Origin: DASXTB01 sp036505615 | Lineage (GTDB): Bacteria; Acidobacteriota; UBA6911; JACQSX01 | Length of the DNA: 26,043 bases | Assembly (NCBI GenBank): GCA_036505615.1 | Contig: DASXTB010000167.1 | Location: 1-26,043 of the forward strand | Direction of reading: 5' to 3' | Shown: one piece after another, positions 22,766-26,043 of the stretch | How the letters are laid out: each line of letters begins with the position of its first letter | Numbering within the stretch: position 1 is the stretch's first letter | Program-made: the position numbers and the translations under genes | Notes under the pieces: model-generated | What the model saw: only the letters and a program-made list of their open reading frames with translations | Told to the model about the DNA's origin: nothing | Databases searched by the model: none

Positions 22766-23314
22766 TCAACGAATCGATTTGCTGCTTGAAGCTGAGGCTC
22801 CTCTGCTCTTAGGCGCGAATATCACAATAAACTGGTTTCCTTCGAGCTTGGGCTCTCTTTCTACTTCCGCGAACTGTTGCAAGTCACCCACCAGGCGATC
22901 CAGCATCCGCCTGCCGATGTCGGTATGCGCATTTTCGCGACCCCTAAATATCACTGTCGCCTTTGCCTTATTACCGTCTTCCAGAAAACGGATGATGTTA
23001 TTCTTTTTGAACTGATAGTCGTGCTCGTCCGTTCTGGGCCTGAACTTGATCTCCTTCACGTGGATGCTCTTCTGGTGCTTACGGGCGTCGGCAGCCTTCT
23101 TGCTCTGCTGGTACTGATACTTGCCGAAATTCATGATTCGGCAGACCGGCGGACTGGCCGTGGGGGCCACTTCGACCAAATCCAACCCCCTCTCTTCGGC
23201 AATCTCCTGTGCTTTGCGCGGGTCCATAATGCCCAACATCCCGCCCTCTTCGTCCACGACCCTGACTTCCCGGGCGCGAATAAACTCATTCACTCGAATG
23301 CGTTGTTCCTTAAT
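22766..23314 (-). CDS. infC: Translation initiation factor IF-3, probable AUU start
   Basis: IF-3 binds the 30S subunit and proofreads start codons. The best start is the ATT at 23314, preceded by a near-perfect Shine-Dalgarno, AAAGGAGG, 4 nt away; it gives 182 residues beginning (M)KEQRIRVNEFIRAREVRVVD. The upstream TTG frame (23350) would translate the Shine-Dalgarno as protein and is rejected. The N-domain has the VNEFIRAREVRV motif; the C-domain has KEIKFRPRTDEHDYQFKKNNIIRFL and VTVIFRGRE-like KATVIFRGRE. A rare AUU start lets IF-3 repress its own synthesis in enteric bacteria, and the same logic is likely here. It lies 79 bp after thrS and 10 bp before rpmI. Confidence 0.93.
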   Translation of the reverse strand: MKEQRIRVNEFIRAREVRVVDEEGGMLGIMDPRKAQEIAEERGLDLVEVAPTASPPVCRIMNFGKYQYQQSKKAADARKHQKSIHVKEIKFRPRTDEHDYQFKKNNIIRFLEDGNKAKATVIFRGRENAHTDIGRRMLDRLVGDLQQFAEVEREPKLEGNQFIVIFAPKSRGASASSSKSIR

Positions 23315-23393
23315 AAAACCTCCTTTAAAGTTATCTGTTACAAGGGGCAAGAATTAGGTTATATTTTCACAAACTGGTTATTCTTGCTACTGC

Positions 23394-25196
23394 TCACCGA
23401 ACACTTGAAACGTCTAAATCCAGTGCCCGGCCTTCGTCCAACCGCCGAACCGACTTTATGAAATCCTCGATCTCCATCAGTCCCAGGTCCCCGGCCGAAC
23501 GGCTGCGCACCGCTATGGTGCCCGCCTCCATTTCCTTGTCACCGGCAATCAGCATAAAAGGCACTTTTTTGAGCTGCGCCTCACGAATCTTGTAGCCCAT
23601 TTTCTCGTTGCGGGTGTCGGACTCGACCCTGATCCCGGCTTCGGCTAGCCTGGCAAGCACTCGATCCGCGTAGCAGTGGTGCTTTTCGCTGATGGGAATC
23701 AGTACCGCCTGCACCGGCGCGAGCCAAAGCGGAAACGCTCCGGCATAATGCTCAACCAGGACACCGATGAAACGCTCCATCGAACCGAGCAGTGCTCGAT
23801 GGATCATGTATACCGTGTGTTCCTTCGAATCCGGCCCGATGTAGGTAATGTTAAACCGCCGTGGAAGAGTGAAATCAAACTGAATCGTCGTCGCCTGCCA
23901 TTCCCGTCCTATTGCATCCACCAGCTTAACATCGATCTTGGGCCCATAAAAGACAGCTTCTCCTTCCTTACGCTCGTAATCCCACCCGCGCTCTTTGAGT
24001 GCCCGCATCAAGTTCGATTCGGCTAATTCCCACTCTTCAGCGGTCCCTGCATAATCCTGAGGCCGCTTGGGATCGCGCGCGGATAAATCGACCTTGTATT
24101 TGTCAAAGCCAAAGGCCTTCAGCACCCGCTCGGCAAGATCAATCACGCCGATAATTTCCTGATAAATCTGTTCGGGTGTACAAAATAAGTGGGCGTCATC
24201 CTGGGTGAACCCGCGAACCCGGAGCATTCCATGCAGAGTGCCCGACTTTTCGTACCGGTAGACGGTCCCGAACTCAGCATAACGAATCGGCAAGTCGCGA
24301 TAGCTGCGCAAGTCCGATTTGTAGATCAGGATATGGCCCGGACAGTTCATGGGCTTCAAGACATATTCTTCTTCATCTATCTGCAGCGTATACATGTTCT
24401 GGCGGTAATAGTCATAGTGACCGGAGGTTTGCCAGAGCCCGTTCTTGGCGAGGTGGGGAGTGACGACATACTGATAGCCACGCCGCTCGTGTTCCTCGCG
24501 TAGGAAGCTTTCCGCGATGGCCCGAATCTTGGCTCCTTTCGGATGCCAGAAAATCAGTCCGGGTGCCGCCTGCTCCTGAACGCTGAAAAGATCCAACTCG
24601 CGCCCCAACTTCCGGTGATCGCGTTTCTTCGCTTCTTCAAGGCGATGCAGATATTCGTTCAGTTCCTCTTCAGTAAAGAAGGCGGTACCGTAGATGCGCT
24701 GCATCTGCTCGCGCTTCTCATCCCCCTTCCAGTAAGCGCCGGCGACACTGAGCAACTTGAACGCGCCGATTTGGGAAGTATTGGTCAAGTGCGGGCCGGT
24801 ACAGAAATCGACAAAGTTACCCACTTTATATATTGATAGTGTCTGGGAGGCGCGGTCGCGAATCAACTCCACTTTGAGCCGCTCGCCCATTTTGCTGAAC
24901 ATGTCCAGCGCTTCGTCCGTGGAGACAATGGAAGGGATGTAGTCAAGGTTCTGCTTGGCATAGTGGGCCATCTTCTTTTCGATCCGTTCCAGGTCTTCCG
25001 GAGTGAAGGGCTGGGATCTTTCAAAATCATAGAAGAACCCTTCGCTGGTGGGAGGGCCGATTCCCAGATGGACGTCAGGGAAAAGATCTATCACCGCCAA
25101 GGCCATCAGGTGGGAAGTGCTGTGACGAAGTACCTCAAGCCGATGTGGGGAATCCTTCAGTTGTTCTTTTTTGCCGTCTCGATGAATTATTTCCAT
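23394..25196 (-). CDS. thrS: Threonyl-tRNA synthetase lacking the TGS domain
   Basis: ThrS charges tRNA-Thr and clears mischarged serine. The 600 residues begin MEIIHRDGKKEQLKDS and go straight into the editing domain, whose catalytic set is present: His25 and His29 (HSTSH), Cys132 and His136 (FCTGPH). The catalytic core has the zinc ligands Cys285 (MNCPGH), His336 (DDAHLF) and a His in MIHRALLGS near residue 460, and the C-terminal anticodon domain is complete. The usual N-terminal TGS domain of about 60 residues is missing. An in-frame TGA lies 12 nt before the ATG, so a longer start is excluded without a frameshift. It heads the infC-rpmI-rplT-pheST group and follows tRNA-Val. Confidence 0.95.
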   Translation of the reverse strand: MEIIHRDGKKEQLKDSPHRLEVLRHSTSHLMALAVIDLFPDVHLGIGPPTSEGFFYDFERSQPFTPEDLERIEKKMAHYAKQNLDYIPSIVSTDEALDMFSKMGERLKVELIRDRASQTLSIYKVGNFVDFCTGPHLTNTSQIGAFKLLSVAGAYWKGDEKREQMQRIYGTAFFTEEELNEYLHRLEEAKKRDHRKLGRELDLFSVQEQAAPGLIFWHPKGAKIRAIAESFLREEHERRGYQYVVTPHLAKNGLWQTSGHYDYYRQNMYTLQIDEEEYVLKPMNCPGHILIYKSDLRSYRDLPIRYAEFGTVYRYEKSGTLHGMLRVRGFTQDDAHLFCTPEQIYQEIIGVIDLAERVLKAFGFDKYKVDLSARDPKRPQDYAGTAEEWELAESNLMRALKERGWDYERKEGEAVFYGPKIDVKLVDAIGREWQATTIQFDFTLPRRFNITYIGPDSKEHTVYMIHRALLGSMERFIGVLVEHYAGAFPLWLAPVQAVLIPISEKHHCYADRVLARLAEAGIRVESDTRNEKMGYKIREAQLKKVPFMLIAGDKEMEAGTIAVRSRSAGDLGLMEIEDFIKSVRRLDEGRALDLDVSSVR

Positions 25197-25359
25197 TCTT
25201 CGATTTCAGCTCATGGCCTCCACGGTTCGCTCGAACTTCCAGCTAAGAACGCGAAAAACCGACAAACTCGCCCCGCTCTACGAGAATATTTTGGGCAAAT
25301 CCGTGGGATAACGCGGCTGAAATTCCGTTCCCAATACGGCTCCCCACAGTCAAGTTGGA

Positions 25360-25434
25360 TGGTAGGTGCGAGCGGATTTGAACCGCTGACCCCTTCCGTG
25401 TCAAGGAAGTGCTCTCCCCCTGAGCTACGCACCT
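25360..25434 (-). tRNA. tRNA-Val (anticodon GAC), CCA encoded
   Basis: A complete cloverleaf can be read on the minus strand: acceptor AGGTGCG/CGCACCT, D stem GCTC/GAGC, anticodon stem CTTCC/GGAAG around loop TTGACAC (anticodon GAC, reading GUC and GUU), T arm AGCGG-TTCAAAT-CCGCT, discriminator A, then CCA in the DNA. It lies 163 bp upstream of thrS on the same strand. Confidence 0.95.
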
Positions 25435-25561
25435 AGACTGTAAGAAAGTCGACGCATAGAAAACGAAGAAATTACCAGATTGAACCCCAGATATCCAGTA
25501 TTTTAGCCTGTGGCGGCTCTTCCGGCAACGCGCGGGCCACAAACCAGAGGCTGGTAATTGG

Positions 25562-25689
25562 CTGAATCAATGATTCAGAGCCTGAAAGCGGCCGCTTCAG
25601 CGGCCTTCCCCGAAGGGTTTAAGGCCCGCCGTCTTTACGGCGGCTTGATCAGCCATCCTTGGTGCAATCGAGGCCGCTTCCAGCGGCCT
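25562..25689. repeat. Hairpin module shared with the 5.9-6.2 kb array
   Basis: An 8-bp stem CTGAATCA/TGATTCAG (25562-25578) is followed by GGCCGCTTCAGCGGCC, CCCGAAGGG (25609-25617), a GCCGTC.../GGCGGC hairpin, and AGGCCGCTTCCAGCGGCCT (25671-25689). The last 19-mer is identical to 5924-5942. There is no credible ORF; open frames here are palindrome artefacts. Confidence 0.8.
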
Positions 25690-25690
25690 G

Positions 25691-25924
25691 AGCTGTCCCG
25701 GAGGGACAGCCCTGGAGTCTGGACATTTTGGAGAGACGGCCTGGGGGCCGTCTCCCGCACAATCTTTCAACGTGCAGAAGCGCCGCTTCGCGGCGCCAGG
25801 CGTCCCGAGGGACAGCCCAGCTGTCCCAGAGGGACAGCCCTGGAGTTTGGACATTTTGGAGAGACGGCCTGGGGCCGTCTCCCGCACAATCTTTCATGGT
25901 GCAGAAGCGGCGCTTCGCGGCGCC
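25691..25924. repeat. Two direct copies of a ~107-bp triple-hairpin unit
   Basis: Copy A spans 25691-25797 and copy B 25819-25924, offset 128 bp, with only a few mismatches and one missing G. Each holds three stem-loops in order: GCTGTCCC/GGGACAGC, GAGACGGCC/GGCCGTCTC and GCCGC(TTC)GCGGC-type. Fixed linkers (CTGGAGTYTGGACATTTT and CGCACAATCTTTCA) separate them. A third fragment of the first linker follows at 25923-25941. I find no ORF. Confidence 0.85.
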
Positions 25925-25968
25925 CTGGAGTTTGGACATTTCCGGGGGCCACAGGCGTCACCTACGTC

Positions 25969-26043
25969 AGAGCCCGGAGCGTAAGCGACGGGTCCTGCAG
26001 ATTAAACACGTGGGCGGGACCCGTCGCTTACGCTCCGGGCTCT
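25969..26043. repeat. Perfect 27-bp inverted repeat at the window edge
   Basis: Arms 25969-25995 and 26017-26043 are perfectly complementary, separated by 21 nt. Ends read AGAGCCCGGAGCGTAAGCG and its complement. The right arm ends exactly at the window edge, so a longer element or a neighbouring gene terminator cannot be excluded. Confidence 0.85.

Noticed and set aside
25597..25984. Several overlapping open frames of 64-96 codons.
   Set aside because: They translate the duplicated hairpin units in several frames and strands, an artefact of repeat composition.

Overview
The window looks like a chromosomal segment of an acidobacterium (Acidobacteriota), probably from a metagenome assembly. 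The inference rests on several signs. The tgt-yajC-secD-secF run, the infC-rpmI-rplT-pheS-pheT run and a zapA-[6S RNA]-rny-ymdB run lie close together. There is a winged-helix/TPR regulator of the CadC-like type common in that phylum, and a TIG/NHL propeller protein next to uvrA. The intergenic DNA is crowded with GC-rich palindromes and short phased repeats. No phylogenetic search could be run, so the phylum is an inference. Almost every gene is housekeeping; there is no phage, IS transposase, CRISPR array or biosynthetic cluster.

Layout. 1-4307 (minus): Sec accessory subunits secF (cut by the window edge), secD and yajC, preceded by tgt. 4575-5717 (plus): a geranylgeranyl-reductase-type flavoprotein. 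5718-6230: a gene-free array of hairpins between converging genes. 6231-7244 (minus): a TIG/NHL beta-propeller protein. 7533-10397 (plus): uvrA. 10516-11152 (minus): a VapBC-type toxin-antitoxin pair. 11357-14645 (minus): a cell-division and RNA-turnover group read zapB-like, zapA, a probable 6S RNA with its own strong promoter, rny and ymdB. 14646-14931: a heptad repeat and a REP-like hairpin. 14932-16965 (minus): a membrane-bound winged-helix/TPR regulator. 17416-18654 (plus): an orphan TupA-like binding protein with a C-terminal extension. 18700-23314 (minus): pheT, pheS, rplT, rpmI and infC. 23394-25196 (minus): thrS. 25360-25434 (minus): tRNA-Val(GAC). 25435-26043: a second gene-free hairpin array.

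Working together, the right half supplies translation: threonyl- and phenylalanyl-tRNA synthetases, IF3, L35, L20 and a tRNA. Both synthetases are short forms: ThrS lacks the TGS domain and PheT lacks the EMAP-like tRNA-binding insertion. infC appears to start at AUU, the classic arrangement for IF3 autocontrol. The centre supplies Z-ring assembly, RNA polymerase control by 6S RNA and mRNA decay by RNase Y. The left half supplies protein export and queuosine tRNA modification.

The most unusual feature is the intergenic DNA. At least eight gaps contain different short repeats in strict 7- or 8-nt phase, and others use 9 or 10 nt. Many are arranged as inverted arms, and several run right up to, or over, start and stop codons. 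Two further gaps contain composite hairpin cassettes that share sequence modules 19 kb apart. These are the best candidates here for something poorly described.
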